64,000 nucleotides of DNA from Loripinus fragilis (GCA_964019695.1 OZ026524.1:24201656-24265655); one strand, 5' to 3'. Shown: positions 1 to 11,205, numbered from the stretch's first letter. The notes: generated by a model not told the origin, from the letters alone. Program-made: numbers and translations.

Positions 1-290
1 TTTTCTTATGTATCAAAGGTATTCAGCATGCAAACTACATGAATAATTCAAATAAATAGATAGTTTTATGTCTTCTTTCTGTTTCTCAGACTTTCAAATC
101 ATTTATTCTTAAATTGATATGGTAACATATGTATCATACCATTACAGGCTAAACCCCTAGTTAATGGAGTGCAAACATCTCTTATTTGATGCAGCTTGAA
201 TTGTTCTTTAAGGTAGGATATGTCTGCACACTTCCCAAAGGGGTGGAGAGGAACAGGATTGTACTCAGTTTGCAGTCCTAACACAATGCC
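1..290 (+). repeat. Dispersed repeat, copy 1 (window edge)
   Basis: Matches 1101-1385 through blocks such as GCAAACTACAT, GAGTGCAAACATCTCTTA and TAGGATATGTCTGCA. It may extend beyond the left edge. Confidence 0.6.
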
Positions 291-1100
291 ATGATTCTAC
301 TGGTTGTGATGAAATGGATGATTATTTTGCCATAGAAGTAGACACAAAGATAGACATTGTGAGGGTGACTTGAATAAAGATTATTTTTGAATAATTTTAT
401 TTAATAGGAATATTTATTAAATTGTGTCATTTAAATGAGAACTATTATTTTCTATCTATATGTCTATATATTTTAATATTATAGGCATAAGAAATGTGTG
501 ATTAAAAAGGTTATATATAACATAGGTAACACAATTCCATAGGCTTGTTATCAGCAATGACTGTAATTACTAAGACGAAGGCACAAGAGGCTAGAGATTA
601 ATAGGAAAACGTGTGAAAAACGGTATTTTTCTGAAATATCATCTCTTACTTCCAAGAAAATTTCCTAGCTCATTCATTATGCCATGTAACATAGGTTACA
701 TACTTTAATAAGTGCTCTGATCCTGATGTCAAACTTGCAAATGTATGATTCTTTATTGGATTAGCAAGACAGTGCCAAAAATGTAAGATATCCACGAGCG
801 TCAAATATTTTCATATATTTTTCTTTAATAATAGATACCAAAATTGGATACTTAAAATTGGGGGTAGGGTTGTTTAATAGCTCATATAAAACAATGTATT
901 TGAGATAGAAAAGCAAACTTTGTTTTTTCTATTAGTCAAATGAGTATTTTAATATACTAAGATTAAAAACACTTGTAAAAATGCACCAATTGTCTGTAAA
1001 ATGAATGATGTTAGTCACGATTTCAACTTTCAAAGGGAAATTTAATCTATGTAACGCATATAACACCATTGAAGGCTGAAATTTTGTTTAAAATGCTGCT
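291..1100. other. AT-rich sequence without recognised features
   Basis: No ORF with protein-like composition, RNA gene or clear repeat structure seen. Confidence 0.6.
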
Positions 1101-1385
1101 TTTATGTAGCTTAGGCATCCAGCTTGCAAACTACATAAGAAATTTGAATAATTAGATGGTTCAATGTCTTCTATCTGTAGCTCAAACTTTCATTTTGATC
1201 TATTCCTTAGTTTGTTACAGTAACATATGTAACAGGCTGTCAGAGACTAACGCCCCGGAGCACAGAGTGCAAACATCTCTTAAAAGATGCGGCTTGAAAT
1301 TTTCTTCAAGATAGGATATGTCTGCAAAATTCCCTAGGGGGGGGGGGAGCAGGACCTTTTTTAGCTCGAAGTCTAGAATAAATGG
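1101..1385 (+). repeat. Dispersed repeat, copy 2
   Basis: Direct repeat of the window's first 290 bases, ~75-80% identical by eye. It contains an expanded G run at 1338-1350. The shared short ORF on the minus strand is a by-product of this homology, not a gene. Confidence 0.6.
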
Positions 1386-2158
1386 AGATATACGAGAAAA
1401 TGTGACTAGACTGTTGAATTGCTGTTGTTGTTTGTAATACATTCAGATTAAACAATTAAAAAAATGATGTGAAGTGAAATGGCACGCTAAAAACGTCGCA
1501 GTCGGGACTTTTTTCACTACATTTTCAATCATATCTTGGCTTCCGCTGAACCGATTTCTATGAAATTTTCAAGTTACTTCACAACTATTAATTTGAACAT
1601 TGCAAATTGCTGGCAAGTTTAATGCTATTCAGTAAATGTCTGAAAATGAAAAATGCTGCATTTTTTCAATACCACCCTTATACCCCCTTTAATTTAACTT
1701 TTACAATCATTTTTTTACAATGCATGGGCTTCGCATTTGCCACCATGTAACTGTTCTCTAAAATGATGCACCACTGGTCAGTGAAATAAGACAACGCATG
1801 GTGAGATATGGGACATGCTGGTGGCTTTAGTGGCGTCTTTGGTTCTTGTGTCCAATATGTTCTTAAAATGTTATCCTTTGGAAGCAAAGACTGCACTAAG
1901 TTGTAGCAATTAAGATGAAGCTGAAGGCATAAATGCTTTTATATAGGTCACCTAATGGAAGCACATTACCACAGCATGTATTTAATTTTAACTCTATATG
2001 TATGGTACTGACAAAGCATTCTGTCATAGATAGCACTGAACATAACAATATAAATTGAATTCATTTGTTATTTAACAAGTTCTGCCCTAGCGTCCAGTCA
2101 AGTTATTTTGGATGTTGTCCTCATGGGCTGCAACATTATTGGGGAAGTTAATTGCTTA
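1386..2158. other. AT-rich sequence without recognised features
   Basis: Nothing beyond scattered short ORFs. The minus-strand ORF at 1678-1896 has no recognisable motif. Confidence 0.5.
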
Positions 2159-2645
2159 CAACTACGCAGTTACCAACTTAGCAATATACTCCAAAGAAAA
2201 ATCTCCAGATAAGCTGTCAGAGGCATAAAATAAGCAGTCTTTTGTTGTCATCCAGGTGCATCACCAACTACATGAAAACTTGTTCAATTCTACATGCTGA
2301 TTTCACTGAATCTAGGAAAGTGGTTGAGAATTTGTTTAAAAAAGGTTATGGTGAAAAACTTATTTATTGAAAAGACATATGTCGTAGGTTCACATTGGAA
2401 TGGCCTCAATGAGGCAATTCCAAAGTGTACCTACAACATATGTTACTGAAATAAGGATTTTTTTTTTAATTTAAGCTTACCAAGTATCATGTCCATTGTC
2501 ACTGCTTCTTTTAAACATCCCAAACTGCCAATCAGTATTAAAATACCTTTTGCTCTACTGCAAATTATTATATTTGCATGACAGCTATATCTCCAAATTA
2601 GCGTTTATGAACTACCTCTTTGCTAACCTGATAGTTGCGTCGTTA
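2159..2645. mobile_element. MITE with CAACTA-type inverted ends, copy 1
   Basis: The ends are inverted (CAACTACGCAGTTACCAACT on the left; AGGTTAGCAAAG-type on the minus-strand right). A central hairpin at ~2378-2445 is built on CATATGTCGTAGG / CCTACAACATATG. It is homologous throughout to 51025-51521. No coding capacity. Confidence 0.75.
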
Positions 2646-2836
2646 TAACAATTCATTTGCACAACTCTTGCATTTCGTTTTGGCAAGGGCGTACAATGAA
2701 GTTAAGCATATCTGGCATAATGTAAGGGTTAATCTTCTTGCCCAATATGCTAATTTTGTTTTAAATGTTAAAACATTCCCTATTTTGTTCCATTAATTAT
2801 TGCTTACTTTGACAGACACGAGCTGAAAGAGATGAA

Positions 2837-3078
2837 TTGTGCCGTGACATGTGATTTCCAACAATGTGGCATTTTGACAAGTGTAGACTCAGACGAGCCT
2901 ATGCAGCCTCCCTGTAAGCTTAAAAACTCCAAATGATGTTCAGTCAGTAGCTTAACACTCCGAGAATATTCAAGAGACTAGTAAAGGCTCTGGTCAGACT
3001 GCGCGTACGCGCAGGCTGTTCTGATGCTTTGCTGGTCGCACACACCACATTGTTGGAAATCTCATGTCGCGGCTCGTA
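2837..3078. mobile_element. MITE with GAGCCGCGACATG inverted ends
   Basis: The left end GTGCCGTGACATGTGATTTC and the minus-strand right end GAGCCGCGACATGAGATTTC extend through CCAACAATGTGG. The right half holds a GCGTACGCGC palindrome. The end resembles the much larger TIR element at 23416-27477 (GAGCCGCGCCATG). It lies just upstream of the cysteine-rich ORF's exon. Confidence 0.75.
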
Positions 3079-3254
3079 TGTTATTTTGTATATATAGTCA
3101 CTTGTATTTGTGTTTTCTGTAACTCTACTAGCAGGAGGAAATAAAGAAATATATCTAGCACAGCTTTGTTGTTAGCATACAGCAAAAAGACACTTTCTAT
3201 TATGTAACTGATTTTGAGAACGTTTTCTTCACAGAAATCACTGCCTAGAATGAA

Positions 3255-3488
3255 ATGGAAGGAAATGATAATACAGTGACAGAACAGCCAGTTGACAGAA
3301 GGGACGTCATGGCACTCGAAAACAGACATAACAAGAATGAATCTCTACCAGGCGACAATGAAGATATAGAAAACGACTATTGCTGCCTAGACACCTACTG
3401 TAAAATGTGTGATTCATGGTTTGATAGGTGCTGTGAGGGATGTCTGAATGCATTCTGCTGTAATTGGTGCTCGAAGAACCAAACATAG
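3255..3488 (+). CDS. Small cysteine-rich protein, candidate last exon
   Basis: This 77-residue ORF has an acidic, hydrophilic first half with no signal peptide or membrane segment. The C-terminal 30 residues hold ten cysteines, spaced CC-x4-C-x2-C-x6-CC-x2-C-x4-CC-x2-C (positions 43-72). An in-frame TAG three codons before the ATG fixes this start. A good splice acceptor (GTTTTCTTCACAG, ending at 3234) lies 20 bases upstream. Polyadenylation signals AATAAA occur at 3552 and 3614. These fit the last exon of a gene with an intron in its 5' leader. I do not recognise the family: the clustered cysteines could bind metal or be palmitoylated, and there is loose likeness to the cysteine-rich tail of I-mfa (MDFI) proteins. 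A chance ORF cannot be excluded. Confidence 0.45.
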   Translation: MEGNDNTVTEQPVDRRDVMALENRHNKNESLPGDNEDIENDYCCLDTYCKMCDSWFDRCCEGCLNAFCCNWCSKNQT

Positions 3489-3551
3489 TTTTATATTGAT
3501 TAGTGGCGTGTATGATATGTGTATACTCAAGGATTGACATGTGCTGGAAGG

Positions 3552-3619
3552 AATAAATGTGCATCCTATATTGTATTTGATGTTCAGAGAAACTAATTTA
3601 CCATATGTGACTTAATAAA
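3552..3619 (+). terminator. Possible polyadenylation signals for the cysteine-rich ORF
   Basis: AATAAA hexamers at 3552-3557 and 3614-3619 lie 64 and 126 bases after the ORF stop. In AT-rich DNA such hexamers are common by chance. Confidence 0.3.
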
Positions 3620-4586
3620 GCGCTCTGTGCGAATAACTCTTTCAAAAGTATATAATAATATCTTGAAGCCAGCTCATCTGGATCAATACTTTTTTATCCA
3701 CTGATTTAATAATGTGCCGTGGCAGAGTATACAAACAATAAAATAATCTGTGTGTGCGTAAAATACGCACGTATGCTTACAAGGCCGAATACTTTAGCTT
3801 TAATATTTATTCTTGAAGCATACGCATGCTGTTCTTGCAAGACTAACGAGCAAGAGTGGCATTTATATTTTAGAAATGGGTTGTACCTCTACAAATATAG
3901 AATTTACGGTACCATTGGTATGCGTCTTTTGAAATAATCAAATGATTAAACATTACAAGGCGGAACAGCTAAAACCCCTCTAAATTTTTAGTTTTAGTGC
4001 CAACCCTGGACGGATAAGGTTGACATACACCATTTAAAGCTTAATGTCTCAAGAGTCAAATGAGGCATGATATAGAGTTCCGGTTGTCATGGAAACCGTT
4101 AGGAAGTAGGTCACCATGTATCAAAAAAGTTGTGTGTTTTTTAAACAAAAATGTCAAATTAAGGCTGCTAAAGTAGTACTTGTACTATTCAAATTGGCTA
4201 AACATTTAAGTAATATAACAAAATATCAATGATGTTATAGGATTTTATTAAAAGTGTAACTTAAATGACACCATAATGGATCTAAATCACTCTAAAAAGC
4301 ATCAATGTATGCAGGGAATTAACTAGTAATACACATTACACTGTTAGATCAAGTCTTATTGACAGATATAATTAAAATAAAATAAAAAGCCCAATGAATT
4401 ATCAAAGTCCTTTCATTTAGTCATGTCTGCAATACAATACTAACATTGCAAGGGGGCTTTCCTAAGTATTAACCTATATCTTTTAAACATATGACCAGAT
4501 GAGGCAAAACAGTTGATAAGTGCAATTTATTTTATCACAAGCAGAAAATTCAATGCATATCAAATGTGAGTAAAATTGGTATTTTT
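3620..4586. other. AT-rich sequence without recognised features
   Basis: The ORF at 3719-3937 (72 aa) has no recognisable motif or signals; I treat it as chance. Confidence 0.5.
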
Positions 4587-4649
4587 CTACAGTGAAAAAA
4601 TATCGTATTTTTCGACTAGTGACTGATACGATTTATATTTTCACTGTAG
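4587..4649. repeat. Short hairpin
   Basis: Inverted arms CTACAGTGAAAAAATATCGT / ACGATTTATATTTTCACTGT around a ~20-base loop. Confidence 0.6.
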
Positions 4650-4739
4650 AATAGAACTGTTGCAAAACAAGGCTTTCTTGGCAATTTTGTGACTGGGATT
4701 TTTTAACATAAGGTTTTAAGTGAAGTATATTTGTCAAAA

Positions 4740-5191
4740 ATAACGCTACGCATGTTGTGACGTCAACATCAAACATAATGACGTCACGGTTTGACCTGGC
4801 GTAGCGCCAGTTTGCACGTGACGCCTACCGTAAGGCACACTCAATAGACATTCTTTAAATGCTGATTTCTTGCGTTCTATTCGTTAAAATATGATTCTAA
4901 GCGATTTACTAGGTGCAAACTATGTTTACACCCAATGTTATACCCAATAAACACACTGTACAAGTCAAATCGAACGAGAAACGACCAAGTAAAAAGTAAG
5001 GTTGTGATTTCTGTATTTCCGTTGAGTATAAAATAAAAAGAAAATTTACTTTTTTTACGGCAAATACAAAATATATTTATCTCGTGTAGTGAAAATATCA
5101 GCATTTTCACTCGTGCTACGCACTCGTGAAAAATACTGATTTTTTCACCGCACTCGATGAAATATATTTGGTATTCACCTGAAAAAAGTAA
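4740..5191. mobile_element. Fold-back element with TGACGTCA motifs and long hairpin
   Basis: TGTGACGTCAAC and ATGACGTCACGG occur at 4755-4790, and a GGCGTAGCGCC palindrome at ~4798. A long hairpin with ~65-base arms spans 5047-5191 (ATATATTTATCTCGTG pairs with CTCGATGAAATATATTT). The flank ATATCCTCTATATCC matches, inverted, the flank of the similar hairpin at 17907-18054, so the two are related. Confidence 0.6.
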
Positions 5192-5754
5192 ATATCCTCT
5201 ATATCCTCCTTAAATATTCTTGTTATGCATGTTACCTATATTAATTGTTTTCTTTCTTCACCTAACAAGACATGCTATAGATATAAAAGTATTACTACCA
5301 TAGGGATTATAATCATGTTTGAAATGACCTACAATTTTAGAAATTGTGAGTTGGCTTTTGCCCTTGACTGCTATCAGTATAGTTGATAAGCTATTTTTGT
5401 ATTTTTCTTTGGCTTACACAATGGTCAACAGATCTTATTAAGCTACTACATGCTTCATATCATGATTCGTCTACATTGAGTTGTAGACAGTGTGGGAAAA
5501 TGAATTGCATATATAATTCCATGTATTAAATTAATTAAACACGTATGAGTGTCAGAAAGATTAATGATATTATTTAAGTCTTTCAGAAGCATGATTTGAT
5601 CATTAAAATATTCGATAAATCACTCTTAACTGAAATAGCAATTTGTGTGCTTTGAGTTCAAGTTTCTTTCTTTCATCACATTTGCTTTTGTCAGAGTTTA
5701 ATCTCACTTATATTTTATGCTATAAAAGACAATATCTATTATTTTTCTCACTAT
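5192..5754. other. AT-rich sequence without recognised features
   Basis: No gene or repeat structure recognised. Confidence 0.5.
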
Positions 5755-6845
5755 TGAGCCCTCAATTCTATGGTGACTTGGTGTATAAATTGAAGAAGAT
5801 TGTTGGCTCTAATAATTTTTCAGCGCAGTTCATAAAATAATTTCCCTTTTAAAAAGATTGGCTATAACATTAATGTATTGCAACAGACTGTATGCTTGGT
5901 GGTCAAATCAATCACGGTTGGCAACTTTGCTTTCCTCTTCAATTGCACGCCGGTGGGTCGGACTTCAGACTCTATGACGGTTCCCACTTAAAGACTTATC
6001 TATTGATGAGATGGTAGGGGCCTGATGCTTTGGCTGTTTGTCGGGCCCACCGAGGTTTACCTGTTTGATTTATTTTGCTCTGGTATTCAGTTTTATTTAC
6101 TGTTGAGTCCTTATCTTTGCTTTATCTCCTTTTTATATCTTGATTTACATGTTCTGGGAGATGATGCATTGATAAGTTAGGGGTCTTTCATGCCAACCAA
6201 ACATCTGTGTGTCTTTTTTTGTTTTGTTGCTTTACGTCCCAAGTCAACAGCTATGGTCATTGCGGGACGGTCAATTCACCTAACCACACTTTCTCCTGGG
6301 CAGGCTTGAACAAGCGGTTAACCAGTAATCCCTGCACATACTTTCGCTTGTAACTGACAACAACCCTTCTTGAATGAATCAGCAGAAGGAGGAGAATGAC
6401 CGTAGAAATCATTTCATGATCTATCTCCACGAAAGTATGGGACCGGACCGGGATCGAACTCGCGACCCCTGGATCGGCAGTCAGACACGCATCTGTAGCC
6501 AGACACGTTACCGACTGCGCTACGCGGACCGGCATCTGTGTGTCTTGATCTACATCTGAACTAAGGGTGATGTTTGTGCACCGCTAAACCGGTTTAAGCC
6601 CTCCAGTAAAATATTTTACTGGCCGTTCCAAGGCGGTACTTCTTTTGTGGATCTTTTATGTTTTTGTTCTGTCTTGTGTTTGCTATGTCTTTGTACACGT
6701 CTATTTATATGTGCCTTGTGGTCACCTGCTGGGAAAGGTCTGACCTCTTGGCTCTCGTTTGTGGTGTCTAACTGTGAGTTTGTCACTTTCCCATTGGTAT
6801 CCTGGGTCAAGTGTGGTACTTGATTGTATCGATTTCTGATCTTTG
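5755..6845 (+). mobile_element. Retroelement copy A (3' part), interrupted by a SINE
   Basis: Homology to copy C starts near 5755 (5' truncated) with FYGDLVYKLKKIVGSNNFSA (5769-5828). A stop at 5838-5840 and a frameshift follow, then KIGYNINVLQQTVCLVV up to SDSMTVPT and a stop near 5992. The 3' untranslated tail runs to about 6845, ending in the family's conserved end block. A SINE sits at 6216-6532. Dead copy. Confidence 0.72.
6216..6532 (-). mobile_element. tRNA-derived SINE inserted in retroelement copy A
   Basis: On the minus strand it begins GGTCCGCGTAGCGCAGTCGG (A-box-like) followed by a B-box-like GAGTTCGATCCCGG. It ends in an A-rich tail, seen as the T run at 6213-6230 on the plus strand. 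A 14 bp target duplication, CATCTGTGTGTCTT, lies at 6202-6215 and 6533-6546. Copy C has the corresponding uninterrupted site near 57863, which confirms the boundaries. A 5'-truncated relative is at 53290-53480. Confidence 0.88.
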
Positions 6846-7090
6846 CACCCTTACTTACTCAAATGGCAGTAATTTACACCCATTAGCAGTTTAATCTTAT
6901 AACATTATGTTAATACTATAGCACTAAATTACTGTATGTAAAATAATGTAAAGTATTTAACAGTAATAAGAGGTACCTGAATGAGTTAAAATTATACTAC
7001 TAGTCTTTTACTTTCAATTATCAGATACCATCGATATGTAAGAATATGGAATAATTTGATATTTAAACTATAGGAGTACCTATTATTTTA

Positions 7091-7490
7091 GGGTAACATA
7101 GTAAACTCTGCTATTGCAGGGTAACGCTTCAACCTTTAAAAAGAGCTAACGTGCATCATTTTGTGGCTTTTATAATGTGATTTAGGAAAGCATTATGTAT
7201 AAAATTCCCCATAAGAAGTATAATGCTGTTTTAAAGCATACTGGATGTTTGCTGCATTTAATATAGAGCTTTTAAGACAATCATCATGTGCATAAATAAG
7301 AATTAGGCATAGCTTTGTATTTGAACTATATGATTTGAAGCTGTTGTACGGTAACGTAGTTAGCATGGCTGTTACACGGTAATGCCTTAACTACCAGAGT
7401 GCCAACATGTGTTATTTTTCATCTCAGTAATATAATGTAGTTTCAGAAAATTAAGAGGAATTTATTAGCAGCTCACGGTCTAAATACTTT
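7091..7490 (+). repeat. Two diverged ~259 bp direct repeats
   Basis: Units starting GGTAACATAGT (7091) and GGTAACGTAGTTAGC (7350) share the order GGTAAxGC, TTAAC, CAxCATxTGT, TATAATGTGATTT / TATAATGTAGTTT. Diverged. Confidence 0.45.
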
Positions 7491-8309
7491 AATTTGGCAC
7501 TTTGGCTGATTTATTTCACGTAATACAGGTATGGCTTTACAATGATACATTTTCCCCTGGAATGTTAATGCTAGTCCTTGTATTATTTTGTCCCAGGCAG
7601 ATGAAAAATATCTTGCTACTGTTTGTTCAGTGAAACTTTGCATTATTCAAGAAAAAAAGTTTTTAAGAGTCTTGAAAAGTATTAATAGGAGCAATATCCA
7701 ATTTTTATAGGTTTTCATTATGATCCATAAGGTCCATTTTCAGGCATTTTGGACCACTTTTGAAGCCTACATCATACCCTATTATAACAGTGACGTACCA
7801 AGGACATACCAGGCTTCATTTTGAGAAATGGTGTACCTGTCCGTCCAGGGAGATGTATTAAGTCATATGTTTGACCCCTCTCTGCTGATCGCCATGATCA
7901 TTGTATATATCACATTTATCTAATTGGTCGTCAGTGTTATATTGTACGCAATACCCTAAGACTGCCTTAGAAATTAGGGGCTCGCAAAGCTGCCGCAACG
8001 ACTAAAACTAAATTTCCGACATGTTCATTTTCAATGCCATTAAAAGTTATGACATATGAGCAAAAATTAACGTATATATATTCAGACAACATTTGTGTAC
8101 AGATATTATTTATATTCCAATGTAAACACAACAATATAGTATAACTAAAATACATTTTAATGAAAACACAATAACATACTTATAGGCCTACATCATGAAG
8201 TCGATATTTCGTTGCACCTCTATTTGCTTTAGTAAGATCTGCAATTTACCTTGGCATTGAATTGTAAAATTTCTTCCAGAACGTTTGGTGCTACACTTCA
8301 CCACACTTC
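7491..8309. other. AT-rich sequence without recognised features
   Basis: Nothing recognised; also applies to 6846-7090. Confidence 0.45.
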
Positions 8310-8422
8310 ACATACTCGCTTCCACATATCTTCTTTTACCACAGCTTTTCTTCATTACAATTCAAACGTCCTCCATGATATTCATATCTATCAAATGCAC
8401 TGACCATTCCAGGATATTCTAG
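8310..8422 (-). pseudogene. Tc1-like transposase C-terminal fragment (minus copy)
   Basis: The minus-strand reading resembles ILEWS...DMNIMEDV, then VMKKSCGKRRYVEASM. This is a mutated version of the catalytic C-terminus found on the plus strand at 8690-8885. The shared block 'AAGAAGATATGTGGAAGCGAG' region is inverted between the two. Confidence 0.55.
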
Positions 8423-8499
8423 GAATGCACATGAGCCTGTATTTCGCAGTCATAATAATCGACGCCATTGTCGTGTTTGGCGCAAACAGAATGAATCAT

Positions 8500-8890
8500 G
8501 CTATGTGTATTCAAACCACTGTAAAATCGCCAGTCAGTCTGCAAGTCTTGGGAACTATTAGCAACAGAGGCATATCTCTTTTAAGAAAACTGAATGGTGA
8601 TATGGATAGTGCAAAATACCAGAGTGATATCATTCATGATGTTGAAATAACACGTGAATGGGTTGTGCTCCCACAGAAGGGTTATATCTTTAGCATGATC
8701 TCGCGGCATGGCATAACTCTAAATGTACTAAGACATTACTAAAATGTAAAGGAATACCTGTTCTGGAATGGCCAGGGAATCCGCCAGATATAAATCCAAT
8801 AGAGGACGTTTGGAATATAATGCAAAAAGAGATTGGTAACCAAATGCCATGTAAAAAAGAAGATATGTGGAAGCGAGCATGAGAAGCCGT
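8500..8890 (+). pseudogene. Tc1/mariner transposase C-terminal half (DD34E type)
   Basis: Bases 8500-8690 read TTVKSPVSLQVLGTISNRGI then LLRKLNGDMDSAKYQ, the region before the second catalytic Asp. After a frameshift near 8693, HDLAAWHNSKCTKTLL leads to GIPVLEWPGNPPDINPIEDV and WNIMQKEIG, ending at a premature stop after MWKRA. From the Asp of HD to the Glu of PIED there are 34 residues, the DD34E spacing of Tc1-like enzymes (cut-and-paste DNA transposases targeting TA). The N-terminal DNA-binding half and the first catalytic Asp were not found. Inactive. Confidence 0.75.
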
Positions 8891-9242
8891 TGGCTATTTG
8901 TTTAACAGTTCATCTTTAATAAAAACAAAATTGTTAATTCTTTTAAATATTGTTAAAGTGCATCTGTAATTCATCTGCACAACGATGTAGAAGGACAAGG
9001 CAACCATATAACGGATACTAGCAGTCAGACAAGTTTGTTCTAATACTTTGAATAAGGTCTCTTTCAGTCTTAGAATATAACAGAATCTTGAGTTCGTTTA
9101 CAGTTAGGCCTTGGGTTGGCCATAGACCACCCTCCCCCGAAGGGGGAATTTCGTACACTATGAATTCCTGAAACTAAATTTTATAAGCCACAAAATGAAA
9201 TATGTTAGCCATCTGAGAGTGGTAGCGTTAACGTGTAACATC

Positions 9243-9830
9243 ACGTTACGTACGTTACCCGCAAAATAACATTGAACGTTCCTGATAATGTCTCCAAAAT
9301 AACATGTTTGTACTTATTTGCATGCTGGCATAGGTTTGTGCACTTCTTATAACACAGCAACATATTTTTAGTTTTCATTTTATACCGTTTTTACCGTTAT
9401 AACCGTTATATACGTTACTTAGTGTTTCATACGTTATTTTGAGCATTAGTATGGCAGATATTGACTATACATGAAGTTCCTTTTATGGTCGCTTACATTA
9501 TTTTTACAGGCCCACGCTACGTACGTTGCCCTCAAAATAGCATTAAAGGTTCAAGATAATGCTTCCAACATGACATTTCTTACATTTTTGCATGCTGGCA
9601 CAGGTTTATGTACTTCTTATAACACGTTTACCTATTTTAAGTATTCATTTTATAAATGCCTAGAGTTAAACCGTTATATACGTTACCAAGTGTTACATAC
9701 GTTATTTGTGAGTATCTGTATGGCAGTTTTGACTATCTATGTATTAAGTCTGTCAGTGAATATAGCAAATTCATAAGGCTGCTACTATATTAAGTTGAAG
9801 TTCCTAATTATGGTCGTCTAAACTTTTATT
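9243..9830 (+). repeat. Tandem duplication, units ~280-320 bp
   Basis: CTACGTACGTT/GTTACGTACGTT, GCATGCTGGCA(T/C)AGGTTT, AACCGTTATATACGTTAC and TGAAGTTCCT..TATGGTCG occur in the same order in both halves. The 101-residue ORF at 9471-9776 spans this duplication and is best read as repeat sequence. The first unit has extra CCGTTATAACCGTTAT copies. Confidence 0.7.
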
Positions 9831-9965
9831 ATAGGCCTTATATGATCTGTTAAACTATTGGGTATAAATTGTGGGTTTCATTACAGCCCCCTTTGCTGTG
9901 TTGGTTCTTAGCGATATCGAATTGGCGTTGCCTCATTCATTCAGATGGTCAAAAACAAGTATACA

Positions 9966-10116
9966 AAAATAGTAAGTGAGTATGATCAGGAAATACCACA
10001 ATCACAAACAGCAGACAACCCCGTGGAACAGGTCCAAGAGGGAGCGACAACGTCAACTCATGGTCAACATTATGTTCAATAGAAGGAGAACAAGCTAAAC
10101 AAAGACGTTTCTTTCC
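9966..10116 (-). repeat. Retroelement tail fragment, left arm of an inverted pair
   Basis: Bases 9966-10015 match the end of copy B (TGAGTATGATCAGGAAATAC). Bases 10022-10116 recur in reverse complement at 10868-10963 with ~90% identity (shared core GGAGCGACAACGTCAACTCA). These are two tail fragments facing each other about 750 bases apart. Confidence 0.65.
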
Positions 10117-10494
10117 AAAGTCTATGTATGGAGCAGAAATTAGTAAATATTTTACTGTGTTTACTTTACAACCGTGAGCAATAACATATTACTGCACAGG
10201 TGACTAAACAAAGTGCATGTGACGATATAGGTGCAACAAATGCGTGGCATCGCAGGAAAACAGTTTTTAATGCATATACGAACAACAAAATTGTAGGCGA
10301 GTTTGGTCATCTGCACAGTCTCGCCAGAACCATCACCGTTTCCTCACACTAAGATTGGGTCATGGGAAACCTTCCGCCAAAGAACCTTCTCACGCACACT
10401 GGAACATTAATATTACATACTGTCTAGGAGAAACACTCAATCTGAAGACTTCAGAAATCATTTTAAAAAGTACCATTTAAATCAGAAGTTCTGA

Positions 10495-10860
10495 AAGGCA
10501 GTCATGGTAAAACAGCTCGGTTCTGGGCAAGGTATATAGATATAATTCAGATGGCCTTGACAATGATCAGGACTACATGAAAAAAAACTTAAAATTGCAT
10601 ATCAGCTCTGCATACCTTGTACCCAATGAGTTTTGTGTACGATCACAACAACTACGCACAATATGTACCCGTGTACCTGATAACACAGCTGAATTTGTCT
10701 GATACACATCCCAGACGCAAAGAACTTCTGGAAAACAATGGGTTTAATGTGTCACAATAAGATGTTCTAAAATATGTTGGCCTCCACAACCTGAGTCAAT
10801 GCAACAAACTAAAAACTTTTGTGGCTTGCGAGCTCAAGAAGAAATTAAATTAGCCAGAGG
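10495..10860 (+). pseudogene. Degenerate fragment of a transposon-associated protein family
   Basis: Plus-strand reading gives VLKGSHGKTARFWARYIDII, then after frameshifts DHNNYAQYVPVYLITQLNL and SDTHPRRKELLENNGFNVS. I recall an uncharacterised family, abundant in invertebrate genomes, with motifs like 'HGxTAxFWxxYxDL' and 'xHxNYARYxxxYxxxLxxLxxTHP'. Its function is not known to me. The copy is broken by stops and frameshifts and lies between the inverted retroelement tail arms. Confidence 0.5.
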
Positions 10861-10867
10861 AGAGCTG

Positions 10868-10963
10868 AAAGGAACGTCTTTGTTTAGCTCGTTCTTCTTT
10901 CTATTGAACATAATGTTGACCTTGAGTTGACGTTGTCGCTCCCCCTTGGACCTGTTCCATGGC
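10868..10963 (+). repeat. Right arm of the inverted pair
   Basis: Reverse complement of 10022-10116. Small differences, such as AAGAGGGAG against AAGGGGGAG, show it is not a recent duplicate. Confidence 0.65.
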
Positions 10964-10964
10964 C

Positions 10965-11205
10965 ACTGTCAATTCCTGATTGCATGCCCACCAAAACTGA
11001 CAAGTCAAAACTTCTGCATTTCTTGGAATCACACACGGAACCATCAATCGATTGCCATCCAATGCTGCACATACCATTGATAGTATTGCCATACTACAGA
11101 GCTTAACAGCTATTCCTGTCACCTTCGAGGAACATGCAGAATCAGTATTCAACCAGTCAACAAAGGCAGAGCATGTTTGTTTTGTCACTGATATATATAT
11201 ATATA
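10965..11205 (+). pseudogene. Second fragment of the same protein-family type
   Basis: Reads MPTKTDKSKLLHFLESHTEP, then frameshifted LQSLTAIPVTFEEHAESVF and KAEHVCFVTD. This resembles the 'NKTDKSK...LxxxPATFxxxxxxxFxxxxxxxxxFVTDxY' stretch of the family noted at 10495-10860. In intact members I believe this part lies N-terminal, so the two pieces appear rearranged relative to each other. Ends at a short TA repeat. Confidence 0.42.

Noticed and set aside
9471..9776. 101-residue hydrophobic ORF that could be a membrane protein
   Set aside because: It lies within the second unit of a tandem duplication; the first unit does not keep the frame, and there are no motifs.
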